Below, piece after piece: positions 39,515 through 48,030 of a DNA stretch of 64,000 nt. The translations under genes and the position numbers were made by a program. Below the pieces are notes generated by a model, which made no database searches, was not told where the DNA came from, and saw only the letters and a list, made by a program, of their open reading frames with translations. Positions within the stretch are counted from its first letter, which is position 1. The number at the start of each line of letters is the position of its first letter. Source of the stretch: Pseudomonas benzenivorans (GTDB lineage Bacteria > Pseudomonadota > Gammaproteobacteria > Pseudomonadales > Pseudomonadaceae); NCBI RefSeq assembly GCF_033547155.1, contig NZ_CP137892.1:2604001-2668000 (forward strand), read 5' to 3'.

Positions 39515-40789
39515 ATGAAGATTCAATATGCAACTCAGTATTCAGCAAGAACAAACCAGGTCATAAACCGCGAAGCCCCTTCTTTCAAAGACTTCTTCGA
39601 AGATGTCTTGGCAGATCGCAGGGTCAGCGAAAACAAGGACGGCAAAACCTTCATTCCCAGCAGCTTCCGTGCTCTTGAGCGCACTGCTGAAAATGTTAAG
39701 ACCATTAGCATCGCGGTCTTCGATATAGACCAGAAGCCTACTGACGACATCATTACCCTGGAAGAGATCGAGGACGTGGCTATGGATATGGGCTACGAGC
39801 ACGCTGTTTACACAAGCTACTCAAACACCCCTGAATGCCCCCGCTTCCGTCTACTAATCCCCTTCAACCAGCCCGCGTACCCTGAGGAATACCCATTCCT
39901 CATGTCCGCCCTTGTCGAAGAGTTTGATGAGTTTCTCGACGGCAGATTCTCGAAAGTCCTAGATCGCTGCTGGAAGAACGAAGTGTCGCGCTGCTACTTC
40001 ACTTTCACTGTGCACCCTGACCGCATCAACGGCAGCATCAGCTTCTACAATCCAGGCCACGCAGCTGACGTGCTCGACCTCAAGATGCGCCAGAGCACCT
40101 ACGGCCAGGATTTCGACTACTCACAGCCATCAAAGCCCCGCAAGACCGGAGGCACAGCCGCTGGCGCAATGGGTCGCTCTTACGAACTCAACCGCCTTCT
40201 CGGCGCCATGTTCCGGGGCTCTACAGAAGAGCAGATCGCTCAACGCCTTCTCGAACACGATCAGAACACGCCTGGCTTTGGCTACTTCGCAGATCCTCAA
40301 TACTCCAGAAACAAACCGAGACCAGGCGAAACCCAAGCTCAGGCATCACTCAGATCCTGCCGTGCTTTCGTCAAATCCCACATCAATTGGTTGCGGCGAA
40401 AGACCAAATCTGACTTCAAAATCGTCAGCTGCCGGGGTGAAAACCGTGGCGCTGTACCGCAGCATGACGCGGCAGTCGAGATCTACAAGGCCGAACGCAA
40501 CTCAAAAAACGGCAAGGAATCGGCAAAATTGAGCGGAAAAATCGTGTCAGGGCCGCACGCTGGAGCCCTGATCTGGCACACACTTTTCGGTGAAGGCTAC
40601 AGCGAGTCAGCAATCAGGGTAAGCAAAGAAATGCTTGGGCGCGCAAGCATTGCCATATGCCAGGAAATTAATGACCTGCAAGACATCAATAAGCTTGCAG
40701 GAAAAGTTCTTAACACCAGGATCAAGCGTAGAGCTGGCACCAACGGATACCCGGATCAGAACGAGATCGGCAACATCTACATCGAGTAA
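39515..40789 (+). CDS. AEP-type primase (PrimPol-like) replication protein
   Basis: A 424-residue protein. VFDIDQK (D70, D72) is the metal-binding motif I, followed by HAVYTSYSNTPECPRFRLLIPF and a conserved EVSRCYFTF segment, the order seen in archaeo-eukaryotic primases of phages and plasmids. The C-terminal part (KSHINWLRRKTKSDFKIV, then LIWHTLFGEG) may be helicase-binding or DNA-binding. AAGGTGA precedes the ATG. It is controlled by the same promoter and leader type as the helicase and ends at a terminator. Confidence 0.75.
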   Translation: MKIQYATQYSARTNQVINREAPSFKDFFEDVLADRRVSENKDGKTFIPSSFRALERTAENVKTISIAVFDIDQKPTDDIITLEEIEDVAMDMGYEHAVYTSYSNTPECPRFRLLIPFNQPAYPEEYPFLMSALVEEFDEFLDGRFSKVLDRCWKNEVSRCYFTFTVHPDRINGSISFYNPGHAADVLDLKMRQSTYGQDFDYSQPSKPRKTGGTAAGAMGRSYELNRLLGAMFRGSTEEQIAQRLLEHDQNTPGFGYFADPQYSRNKPRPGETQAQASLRSCRAFVKSHINWLRRKTKSDFKIVSCRGENRGAVPQHDAAVEIYKAERNSKNGKESAKLSGKIVSGPHAGALIWHTLFGEGYSESAIRVSKEMLGRASIAICQEINDLQDINKLAGKVLNTRIKRRAGTNGYPDQNEIGNIYIE

Positions 40790-40815
40790 CCGCCCCACAA
40801 TCCCGCAACCCCATC

Positions 40816-40838
40816 AGCCCCGCACTCCGGGGCTTTTT
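40816..40838 (+). terminator. Terminator of the primase gene
   Basis: AGCCCCG-CACTC-CGGGGCT followed by TTTTTC. Confidence 0.85.
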
Positions 40839-40997
40839 CGCCAGTATCCAGGCGGCCTTCCGCACTAAGTCTCAACCCAATAGGCGCGCAAACAAGAGCA
40901 GATTTGGCCCCAAAAACCACTGGTTTTGCGCTCAAACAAGCAATTAAAAAGTGAATAATTTTGCACATTAGTGATGGTGTTATGCTATTATAAAGAT

Positions 40998-41087
40998 GTG
41001 GTTGGTTAATCACCTTTCCGACCATTCATCTCTTGTTGTTTTAAGCCCCGCTCGGTTCTCTCACATTTGCCGGCGGGGCTTTTTCTT
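40998..41087 (+). ncRNA. Candidate small RNA
   Basis: An extended -10 TGCTATTAT (40983-40991), with a possible TTGCAC 19 bp upstream, precedes a stretch of about 90 nt that ends in an AGCCCCGC/GCGGGGCT hairpin plus TTTTTC (41043-41086). An ATG-started frame runs through it but has no ribosome site. The unpaired part has AATCACCTTTCC and CATTCATCTCTTGTTGTTTT, which are complementary to AAAGGTGAT and AACAACAAGAGATGAA, the ribosome sites and leaders of several phage genes. The interval 40,839-41,304 otherwise holds only the 12-mer at 40925 and the excisionase leader. Confidence 0.45.
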
Positions 41088-41304
41088 TGCCTGCGAAAAA
41101 TATTTATTGGCAAAAAATCAATTAATAAGCGGGCTTTTCAGGGTATGCGTTTTCTATACTCTGGCGCTCGGTTGCGACCCTGCGTATTGACAAGTTGTCA
41201 ATAGTCGAGTGCAAAAAAGTTGTAGACAGCCGTTTATGATTCGATATTATTGACCACGTTGCAGCGCACTGTGAGAGACGTTGCACGAAGTCGAGTAATA
41301 AGAG

Positions 41305-41574
41305 ATGAGTACAGCCATTGATCTAGTTTTAATTGACCAAGTTGAACAAGAGCGCCGTCGCATTGCGCAAGAAATGGGCTTTATGACTGAGGAAATGGTC
41401 GTATCGCTTACCAAGGCAACATCGAAAACGGTAGAGGACTGGCGCAAAAGGGGTAATGGGCCAGCCCATATTCGCTTCGGGAATGCGTACTTTTATGAGG
41501 TTTCTGACGTTAAGGACTTCATGAAATCACTCAAAAAGGAACGCGGCAGAGAAGCCATTTACCGATCAATTTGA
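41305..41574 (+). CDS. Excisionase-like DNA-binding protein
   Basis: An 89-residue protein with a winged-helix AlpA/excisionase-type core: MTEEMVVSLTKATSKTVEDWRKRGNGP, then IRFGNAYFYEVSDVKDFM. Such proteins steer the integrase toward excision or control its gene. It converges on the integrase with a 9-bp overlap. The leader includes a GTGAGAGAC stretch like the loops of the hairpin family and AATAAGAGATG. Confidence 0.7.
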   Translation: MSTAIDLVLIDQVEQERRRIAQEMGFMTEEMVVSLTKATSKTVEDWRKRGNGPAHIRFGNAYFYEVSDVKDFMKSLKKERGREAIYRSI

Positions 41575-42681
41575 TGAGATATTGAGATATTCCATCAATG
41601 CTTGACGATTTCGCCGCCTTGACTCGCGCTTTTCAAAGGCGGCATGCACATCTTCTGCATCAATATGCGTGTAGCGCTTAAGCATCTTCCAGTCGCTGTG
41701 CCCAGAAACAACCGCGACTTCCTGGATTTGCAGCCCTCGCTCAAAAAGAATTCCAATGGCAGTGTGACGCAAGTCGTGAAAATGCAGATCTTCAATGTGG
41801 CATTTCTTGCAGATCCTCGTAAAAGACGCAGATACAGACTTGCTGTTGTAATTAAAGATCTTCCCTGTCTTTCTGTCCCCAGCGTATTTTTCTGCAAGCA
41901 ACATGGCCCCCTCGAAAAGCGGAACAGTCTGGTGATTGCCCTTCTTTTTTTCTGGATGCTTTCTATCGCGAATCAATACAGTCTTCGCATCCCTTTTGAA
42001 GTCCTCAATTCTTATCCGACAAATTTCATCTTGCCGCATAGCTGAGTGCAGTGCGAAAAGGATAATGTCCCTCATTGGGATTACTTGCCTTCCGGCCTTT
42101 TTCTCGTACTCAGAAAAAATCTTCTCAAGTTCCTCTCTTGTAATCTCCCGCTCCCTCTCTTCACTCCTTGTGTCAAACCCCCTCTTTTTCAGTCCGGCCC
42201 GTACTTTTTTTGCAATTGTTTCATCAATATCGTAGTGCTTGACATCTTTGGCCCAGCTTAAAACCACGCCGATGTATGACAGATCACCAGCAATTGTGAC
42301 GCCAGAAATAATCTCACCGGCTTCATTTCTGTCACGTGATCGCTTGTCTACGAACTGACCAATCCGCATCTCTGTCATATCAGACATCAGCACGCCTTCA
42401 AACTCTTCACTCAGTCTTTTCAGGCATGCTGCCTTATTTTTAAGGAAAGGGCTTACTGCCCCAACCTCTTCCGTGTACTTACGGATGAAGTCAGAGAATG
42501 TTGAGCCAGCTGGCGGGGCTGCCTTGCCACTGTATCGAATTGACTCAAGCTTTAGCTCTTGGGCGGCTGCCCATTTTTTTGCGTCGGTCTTACGTGTAAA
42601 TGTTGCACTCATGGGCTTGAAGCCAGCCTTCCTGATCAGCGCCCGCCATTTTCCGCTGGGTATCTGCTTGACTGAAGCCAT
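41566..42681 (-). CDS. int: Tyrosine recombinase integrase (dusA-type)
   Basis: A 371-residue integrase. There is an N-terminal arm-binding part (SGKWRALIRKAG), a SAM-like core-binding domain from about residue 60, and a catalytic domain with R216, H302-x-x-R305, H328 and nucleophile Y337 (MLKRYTH). It cuts and rejoins phage and chromosome. Its start faces the dusA junction, as in other dusA-specific elements. All catalytic residues are present. Confidence 0.93.
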   Translation of the reverse strand: MASVKQIPSGKWRALIRKAGFKPMSATFTRKTDAKKWAAAQELKLESIRYSGKAAPPAGSTFSDFIRKYTEEVGAVSPFLKNKAACLKRLSEEFEGVLMSDMTEMRIGQFVDKRSRDRNEAGEIISGVTIAGDLSYIGVVLSWAKDVKHYDIDETIAKKVRAGLKKRGFDTRSEEREREITREELEKIFSEYEKKAGRQVIPMRDIILFALHSAMRQDEICRIRIEDFKRDAKTVLIRDRKHPEKKKGNHQTVPLFEGAMLLAEKYAGDRKTGKIFNYNSKSVSASFTRICKKCHIEDLHFHDLRHTAIGILFERGLQIQEVAVVSGHSDWKMLKRYTHIDAEDVHAAFEKRESRRRNRQALMEYLNISSN

Positions 42682-42682
42682 T

Positions 42683-42762
42683 CGTGTTCACTCCATGTTC
42701 GCTGGGACGTACACTGAATCTACACTGAACACGCACCGCGTGTACACTCCGTGTTCACTCAC
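42683..42762. repeat. Arm-type repeats between int and dusA
   Basis: Five related 10-12-bp units: CGTGTTCACTCC (42683), TACACTGAA (42710), TACACTGAA (42721), CGTGTACACTCC (42739) and CGTGTTCACTCA (42750). They fit integrase or excisionase arm sites next to the attachment site. Confidence 0.6.
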
Positions 42763-42782
42763 GACAGATTTCTGGGGTTTTT

Positions 42783-43790
42783 GTGGAAAATTCGCACTCT
42801 CAAGTTACTGATTTTAAAGGGAATTTATCTAGGCGTTTTTCTGTAGCTCCCATGATGGACTGGACCGACCGCCACTGTCGTTTCTTCCTACGCCAACTGT
42901 CTGCACACACCCTGCTCTACACCGAGATGGTCACCACTGGGGCGCTGCTGCACGGCGACAGTGCTCGTTTCCTGCGCCACGACGAGGCCGAGTACCCCCT
43001 GGCTCTGCAACTGGGCGGCAGTGTGCCGGCTGAGCTGGCTGCCTGCGCCAAGCTGGCCGAGGCGGCCGGTTACGACGAGGTCAATCTGAACGTCGGCTGC
43101 CCCAGCGACCGGGTACAGAACAACATGATCGGCGCCTGCCTGATGGCCCATCCGACCCTGGTTGCCGAGTGCGTCAGAGCCATGCGCGAGGCGGTGAGCA
43201 TTCCGGTAACGGTCAAGCACCGTATCGGCATCGACGGGCGCGACAGCTACGCCGAGCTGCGCGACTTTGTCGGCCAGATCTGCGAGGCCGGCTGCCAGAG
43301 CTTCACCGTACACGCGCGTATCGCCATCCTGAGCGGCCTGTCGCCCAAGGAGAATCGCGAGGTACCGCCGCTGCGCTACGAGGTGGCGGCGCAGATCAAG
43401 CGCGACTTTCCGGACCTGGAGATCATCCTCAACGGCGGCATCAAGACCCTGGAAGCGTGCCAGCAACACCTGCAGACCTTCGATGGCGTGATGCTCGGCC
43501 GCGAGGCCTATCACAACCCCTATCTGCTGGCACAGGTCGATCGACAGCTATTCGGCTCCGACGCCCCCATGCTCAGCCGCTTCGAGGCCATGCAGTCGAT
43601 GCGCGGTTATATCGCCGCACACCTGGCCGAGGGTGGCAGCATGCATCACGTCACCCGCCATATGCTTGGTCTGGCCCAGGGTTTCAAGGGCGCCCGACGC
43701 TTTCGCCAGCTGTTGTCGGTGGATATTCACAAGACCGCCGAGCCCCTGGCGCTGTTCGATCAGGCCGCGCAATTGCTGCAAGGCCACTAG
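42783..43790 (+). CDS. dusA: tRNA-dihydrouridine synthase A
   Basis: A 335-residue flavoenzyme that reduces U20/U20a in tRNAs. The RRFSVAPMMDWTDRHCR start block, NVGCPSDRVQNNMIGACLM with the catalytic Cys, and KHRIGID/HARIAILSGLSPKEN are typical of DusA. The first 16 residues (from GTG 42783) are coded by phage DNA: insertion of the phage replaced the native start and N-terminus, keeping the frame. The downstream part is normal. Confidence 0.92.
   Translation: MENSHSQVTDFKGNLSRRFSVAPMMDWTDRHCRFFLRQLSAHTLLYTEMVTTGALLHGDSARFLRHDEAEYPLALQLGGSVPAELAACAKLAEAAGYDEVNLNVGCPSDRVQNNMIGACLMAHPTLVAECVRAMREAVSIPVTVKHRIGIDGRDSYAELRDFVGQICEAGCQSFTVHARIAILSGLSPKENREVPPLRYEVAAQIKRDFPDLEIILNGGIKTLEACQQHLQTFDGVMLGREAYHNPYLLAQVDRQLFGSDAPMLSRFEAMQSMRGYIAAHLAEGGSMHHVTRHMLGLAQGFKGARRFRQLLSVDIHKTAEPLALFDQAAQLLQGH
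42829..42875 (+). other. Right attachment region (phage-dusA junction)
   Basis: The AT-rich phage DNA changes to GC-rich chromosome here, where the dusA family-conserved RRFSVAPMMDWTDRHC codons begin. Elements using dusA insert at this place. The exact core cannot be fixed because the left junction is outside the window. Confidence 0.6.
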
Positions 43791-43854
43791 CCGCCGTTGA
43801 GCCGCTCCGGCGGCTCGGGTAAGGTCGTGGCATCTGCAACGACAAGGCTGCGCC

Positions 43855-44781
43855 ATGACCTCCAAGCTGGATCAACTCAAGCAGTTCACCACCGTAGTCG
43901 CCGACACCGGCGACCTCGACGCCATCGCCCGGCTGAAGCCGGTCGACGCCACCACCAACCCCTCCCTGCTGCTCAAGGCCGCGGGCATGCCGCGCTACGC
44001 CGAGTTGCTGCGCGGCGCCGTCGCAGTCAGCAATGGCGACCTCGGCCTGGCCTGCGACCACTTCGCCGTAGCGGTCGGCCAGGAGATTCTCAAGGTGGTA
44101 CCCGGGCGCATCTCCACCGAAGTGGACGCGCGCCTGTCGTTCGACACCCAGGCCACCCTGCGCCGCGCCGAGCGCTTGATCGAGCTGTACGAGCAGGCCG
44201 GCATCGGCCGCGAGCGAGTGCTGATCAAGATCGCCTCGACCTGGGAGGGCATTCGGGCCGCCGAACAGCTGGAAAAGACCGGCATCCAGTGCAACCTCAC
44301 CCTGCTGTTCGCCTTCGCCCAGGCCCAGGCCTGCGCCGACGCCGGGGTGTTTTTGATCTCGCCGTTCGTGGGGCGCATCTACGACTGGTACAAGAAGACC
44401 GAGGGCCGCGACTTCGTCGGCGCCGAGGACCCCGGCGTACAGTCGGTCACGCGCATCTACAACTACTACAAGGCCAACGGCTACTCCACCGTGGTGATGG
44501 GCGCCAGCTTCCGCAACCTCGGCCAGATCGAACAGCTGGCCGGCTGCGACCGCCTGACCATCAGCCCCGAGCTGCTGCAGCAACTGGCCGATGACCAGAG
44601 CCCGCTGGAGTGCAAACTGAGCGGCGGCAAGCCGGCCGAGGCACGGCAGACACTCGGGGAAGGCCAGTTCCGCTGGGCCCTCAACGAGGACGCCATGGCC
44701 ACGGAGAAGCTCGCCGAGGGCATTCGCCTGTTCGCCCGTGACCAGGAAAAACTGGAAGCGCTGCTTGCCGGCCAAGTCTGA
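43855..44781 (+). CDS. tal: Transaldolase
   Basis: A 308-residue class I aldolase of the pentose phosphate pathway. [12 protein letters not shown] at the N-terminus and [12 protein letters not shown] with the Schiff-base Lys (about residue 126 here) are family signatures, with [13 protein letters not shown] further on. It lies downstream of dusA, as in other pseudomonads, 64 bp apart. Length is normal for the TalB type. Confidence 0.97.
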   Translation: MTSKLDQLKQFTTVVADTGDLDAIARLKPVDATTNPSLLLKAAGMPRYAELLRGAVAVSNGDLGLACDHFAVAVGQEILKVVPGRISTEVDARLSFDTQATLRRAERLIELYEQAGIGRERVLIKIASTWEGIRAAEQLEKTGIQCNLTLLFAFAQAQACADAGVFLISPFVGRIYDWYKKTEGRDFVGAEDPGVQSVTRIYNYYKANGYSTVVMGASFRNLGQIEQLAGCDRLTISPELLQQLADDQSPLECKLSGGKPAEARQTLGEGQFRWALNEDAMATEKLAEGIRLFARDQEKLEALLAGQV

Positions 44782-44785
44782 ATAC

Positions 44786-44813
44786 ACGGCGGGGCGCCTG
44801 AGCGCCCCGCCGT
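44786..44813. terminator. Strong hairpin between tal and the convergent operon
   Basis: ACGGCGGGGCGC-CTGA-GCGCCCCGCCGT, twelve pairs, without a T-run. It lies between convergent genes and could block both. Confidence 0.6.
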
Positions 44814-44832
44814 GGGTTGCAGAAGCCGGTCT

Positions 44833-45327
44833 TCAGTGGTGTTCGAGCGCGCTGACCAGGTCGTGGAAGGCTTCGCGGTTGGACTCGTTCAAGCCCATAA
44901 GAATGCGATGCGCCTCCAACACCTTGGAGCGGACCACTTCTTCCGACTGGTCCTGCGACGGCAGGTCAGACAAGCATTCAGGACAGGGGATCGGCTTGTT
45001 GACGATGTTGAACACCTGATCGAAGCCCATCGACTGCAGCAGACGGGTGATATCCGCATGGGTGGTGACCACGGTCGGCAGCAAGCCGATCTTCTGCCGC
45101 GAGAGGATCGACAACTTAGCCAGCAGGCCCAGGGTAGTACTATCGATGCTGCGGGTTTCCGTCAGATCGATGACGATGGCGGAGAAATTCAGCGCGCTGA
45201 AGATTCTCTCTATGGTGGCGTCCAGCGCCGAGCAAAGGGTCAACCGCACTTCGCCGACAAACTTCAGGACGAAGGTACCGTCCTGCTCGGCGAATTGGAT
45301 TCTACCGGGGCTCATCCCAGGATTCAT
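44833..45327 (-). CDS. STAS-domain anti-sigma factor antagonist
   Basis: A 164-residue protein. The first 100 residues form a STAS domain with IDSTTLGLLAKL, whose Ser63 fits the phosphorylated serine of this class. A C-terminal part has CPECLSDL, then a helix. It starts in an ATGA overlap with the response-regulator phosphatase gene, so the phosphatase probably acts on it. The pair corresponds to the RssC/RssB or HsbA/HsbR-type partner switches of pseudomonads; the sigma system controlled is inferred. Confidence 0.85.
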   Translation of the reverse strand: MNPGMSPGRIQFAEQDGTFVLKFVGEVRLTLCSALDATIERIFSALNFSAIVIDLTETRSIDSTTLGLLAKLSILSRQKIGLLPTVVTTHADITRLLQSMGFDQVFNIVNKPIPCPECLSDLPSQDQSEEVVRSKVLEAHRILMGLNESNREAFHDLVSALEHH

Positions 45328-46508
45328 GCAAGGTTCCTGCTTAACACCAGCAAGGCGATATCATCCGGCATATCCGCCAGATTGGCCAGCCCAAGTACCC
45401 CGCGCAACCCTTCCAGGGTTCCGCCGGCCGAAACGACCAGCTCGGGCAACGCGGCCTCCTTGTCCTGCAGGGTATCGCCCGGCAACAGATCGAGGATGCC
45501 ATCCGACAGCAGCGTCAGGCTGAACGACTCGGGCAACTCCAGCACATGGTCGGTATATTCGGCTTCCTCGAACAGGCCGACCGGCAGGCCACGGCCGCTC
45601 AGATACTGCGCCTGACCTTCACTGAACAGCACCGGCAACGGCAGATGGCCACCGATGCTGTAATGCAACTGCCCGCTCTGCTCGTCGATTACGCCGCCGA
45701 GCATGGTCACATGCTTGCCCAGCTTGCAGTTGATCAGGCCACGGTTGATATGACTGAGCACCTCGGAAGGCTTGAACTTGCGTAAACGCCCACCGCGTCG
45801 CGACTCGTAGAGCAGTCGCGTGGTCATGAACTTCAGCAACACGGTGACGAAAGCCGAGGACGCGCCGTGACCGGAAACGTCGGCGAGGTAGAAGGCGACG
45901 CGCCGGTCATCGACCCGGAAGTAATCGACGAAGTCTCCGGACAGGTAGAGCGACGGGATGATCTGGTGGGCGAACTGCAGGCCATCGACCTGCCAAGGGG
46001 TGACCGGCAGCATGTTGATCTGCACCTGGCGCCCGGCGTTCTGGTCTTCCTGCAGCAGATGCAGGCTGGCCTCCAACTCACGGTTGGCGGCTTCCAGCTT
46101 CTCTCGATAGCGCTGGTTTTCCTGGCGCAGGTACGCACGATCCAGCGCACGGCGTACCGAATGCTCGAGTACCGCGAGGTCTTCCAGGGGCTTGATCAGG
46201 TAGTCGGCGGCGCCCAGGCGCAAGGCCTCGACCGCATCGGTCATCACCCCTGCTCCGGACACCACGATGACCGGTGTTTCCACGCCCAGCGCATTGATGC
46301 GGCGGATCAGCTCGAGACCGTCGACCTGGGGCATGCGCAGATCGCAGACCACGATATCGGGTTGCTCGCGCTGAAACACCTCCAGACCTTGAAGGCCATT
46401 GGCGGCCTGCAAGACATTGAAACCGCTATCTTCCAAATAGGCCGCGAGGCTCGCGCGCACTACTTCGTCGTCATCGATGATCAGCAGTGTGGCACTGGTT
46501 TTGTGCAT
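45324..46508 (-). CDS. rssB: Response regulator with PP2C/SpoIIE phosphatase domain
   Basis: A 394-residue protein. The receiver domain (residues 5-120) has phosphoacceptor D56 (VVCDLRMPQVDG) and acidic DDDE. A coiled coil (130-165) leads to a PP2C-type phosphatase with FYLADVSGHGASSAFV and LLSDGILDL. The ATG at 46508 is used; 40 further codons upstream are open but lack a ribosome site. It dephosphorylates the coupled STAS protein. The symbol follows the gene order seen in Pseudomonas (tal, STAS, this gene, PilZ). Confidence 0.8.
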   Translation of the reverse strand: MHKTSATLLIIDDDEVVRASLAAYLEDSGFNVLQAANGLQGLEVFQREQPDIVVCDLRMPQVDGLELIRRINALGVETPVIVVSGAGVMTDAVEALRLGAADYLIKPLEDLAVLEHSVRRALDRAYLRQENQRYREKLEAANRELEASLHLLQEDQNAGRQVQINMLPVTPWQVDGLQFAHQIIPSLYLSGDFVDYFRVDDRRVAFYLADVSGHGASSAFVTVLLKFMTTRLLYESRRGGRLRKFKPSEVLSHINRGLINCKLGKHVTMLGGVIDEQSGQLHYSIGGHLPLPVLFSEGQAQYLSGRGLPVGLFEEAEYTDHVLELPESFSLTLLSDGILDLLPGDTLQDKEAALPELVVSAGGTLEGLRGVLGLANLADMPDDIALLVLSRNLA

Positions 46509-46716
46509 GGGATATCCAGGCAAACTGCGCCGGGGATGGACGTAAACGTCAGGTCGAAACCTGCCCGCGCATACTCGGTTCGCGTTAAGGCGCAGACGGT
46601 ACTCCCATCCTCTGCCCGATTCAAGCATGCGCCGATCATCGCCAGGCGACTTTACACCCCAAATCGGCCGAGGTTATAAGGGCGCCAGGAGAGATCCATA
46701 ACAAGAGGACAAGCCC

Positions 46717-47016
46717 ATGAGCCAAAGTGATCGTGCGTACAGCGAAAAACGCGATTACATCCGCATGCGCCTGGAAGCGCCGGTCACCCTGCATTGCGCC
46801 GACGGGGAGATCCCGGCGCTGTGTCTCGACCTGTCGAGTACGGGCATGCAACTCGAGGCCGAGTCGAGGCTCAACATGGGCGACAAGGTCAGGGTGCATA
46901 TCGCCTCGGAGCACAACGAGCTCAAAGGTCTGGATGCGCAGGCCGAGGTGGTACGGGTCACGCAACTGGACAACGGTCACCAAGCGCTCGGCCTGACGAT
47001 CCTCTCGATGAACTGA
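46717..47016 (+). CDS. PilZ domain protein
   Basis: A 99-residue single PilZ domain. RDYIRMRLEAPVTLH and DLSSTGMQLEAESRLNMGDKV match RxxxR and D/NxSxxG motifs, although the first motif is reduced (EKRDYIR), so c-di-GMP binding is likely but not certain. Purine-rich AAGAGG precedes the ATG. It ends at a bidirectional terminator. Confidence 0.85.
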   Translation: MSQSDRAYSEKRDYIRMRLEAPVTLHCADGEIPALCLDLSSTGMQLEAESRLNMGDKVRVHIASEHNELKGLDAQAEVVRVTQLDNGHQALGLTILSMN

Positions 47017-47031
47017 AGGATCGCTACTAGC

Positions 47032-47073
47032 CTCCATGAAAAAGGCGACCCAAGGGTCGCCTTTTTCATGGAG
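47032..47073. terminator. Bidirectional terminator
   Basis: CTCCATGAAAAAGGCGACCC and its complement around AA, with A- and T-runs in the stem. It separates the PilZ and mlaA genes. Confidence 0.9.
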
Positions 47074-47091
47074 GAACACCGAGAGGCGCAC

Positions 47092-47793
47092 TCAGAAGTC
47101 GTCCTCGACCTCGCCATCGCGCATCCGGAACTCGCGATTCTGCAGGTAGGCATTGCGCACGAACAGGTACTTGTCGCCACTGATCAGCTTCTCCGCCGAC
47201 AGCAGGCTGGCGCGGGTATCGATGACGTCAACACCACGGGTCAGGTTGCGCGTCGGCACGTGCCCCATATAGGGATAGGGCTCGAGGTAGGCATCGGGAA
47301 TCTTGCCGGTGGCGTCGCGTACGGTGCTTGGCCCGAGCAGCGGCAACACGATGTAGGGCCCGTTACCCAGTCCCCAGACGCCCAGGGTCTGGCCGAAATC
47401 CTCGTCGTTTCGCTGCAGGCCCATCTGGGTGGCCACGTCGAAGAAGCCGAGCAGACCAAAGGTGGTATTGAAGATCACCCGGCCGGTGTCCACGCCGGCA
47501 TCGTGGAACTTGCCCTGCAGCAGGTCGTTGGCCAGGTTGCCGACATCGCCGAGGTTGCCGAAGACGTTGTGTACGCCGTCCTCGATAAAGTCCGGAGTGA
47601 CCGTCTGATAGCCTTGAGCCAGGGGCTTGAGCGCATAGGTATCGAGGGTGTCGTTGAAACGGAAGATGGCTCGATTGAACCCTTCCCAGGGGTCCTCCTC
47701 GGCAGCCTGCGCCGCAACCGGCAGCAGCGCCAAGCCGGCACATAGCACCAATCGGCCTAGACGCTCGGTCCAGTTCACTCCGAATACATACAT
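47092..47793 (-). CDS. mlaA: MlaA/VacJ outer-membrane lipid asymmetry protein
   Basis: A 233-residue protein. A signal peptide (LGRLVLCAGLALLPVAAQA) is followed by DPWEGFNRAIFRFND, the hallmark MlaA start, and by FNTTFGLLGFFDVATQMGL and RNDEDFGQTLGVWG. AGGAGC precedes the ATG at 47793. No lipobox Cys is at the cleavage site, as in several pseudomonads, where it is not clearly a lipoprotein. It removes surplus phospholipid from the outer leaflet. Confidence 0.92.
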   Translation of the reverse strand: MYVFGVNWTERLGRLVLCAGLALLPVAAQAAEEDPWEGFNRAIFRFNDTLDTYALKPLAQGYQTVTPDFIEDGVHNVFGNLGDVGNLANDLLQGKFHDAGVDTGRVIFNTTFGLLGFFDVATQMGLQRNDEDFGQTLGVWGLGNGPYIVLPLLGPSTVRDATGKIPDAYLEPYPYMGHVPTRNLTRGVDVIDTRASLLSAEKLISGDKYLFVRNAYLQNREFRMRDGEVEDDF

Positions 47794-48030
47794 CGCAGTC
47801 GCTCCTTGAGTACAAAAATGGGCGGCCAGCAAGCAGCCATTGAGGCCGCGCAGTATAAGGCCTATACGCACTCTATTGGCAGCATAGCGGACCGACACGA
47901 GGCTGAACGCCCGAGCAGCGCCTCGCAAGTCCCCTGCCCGGCTAGCCTGGTAATCCCTGTCGCAACTCGTTCATCGCCTCGTCATCTTCAGTCACTAGCC
48001 TGGACTAGACCATTACCAGGGATGACAGCC

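Noticed and set aside
2417-40936. The 12-mer as a codon-usage or protein-motif artefact
   Set aside because: It is read in several frames giving different peptides, and three copies are outside genes.
40996-41190. A 64-codon protein gene at the small-RNA locus
   Set aside because: No ribosome site, and the frame runs through a strong terminator hairpin.
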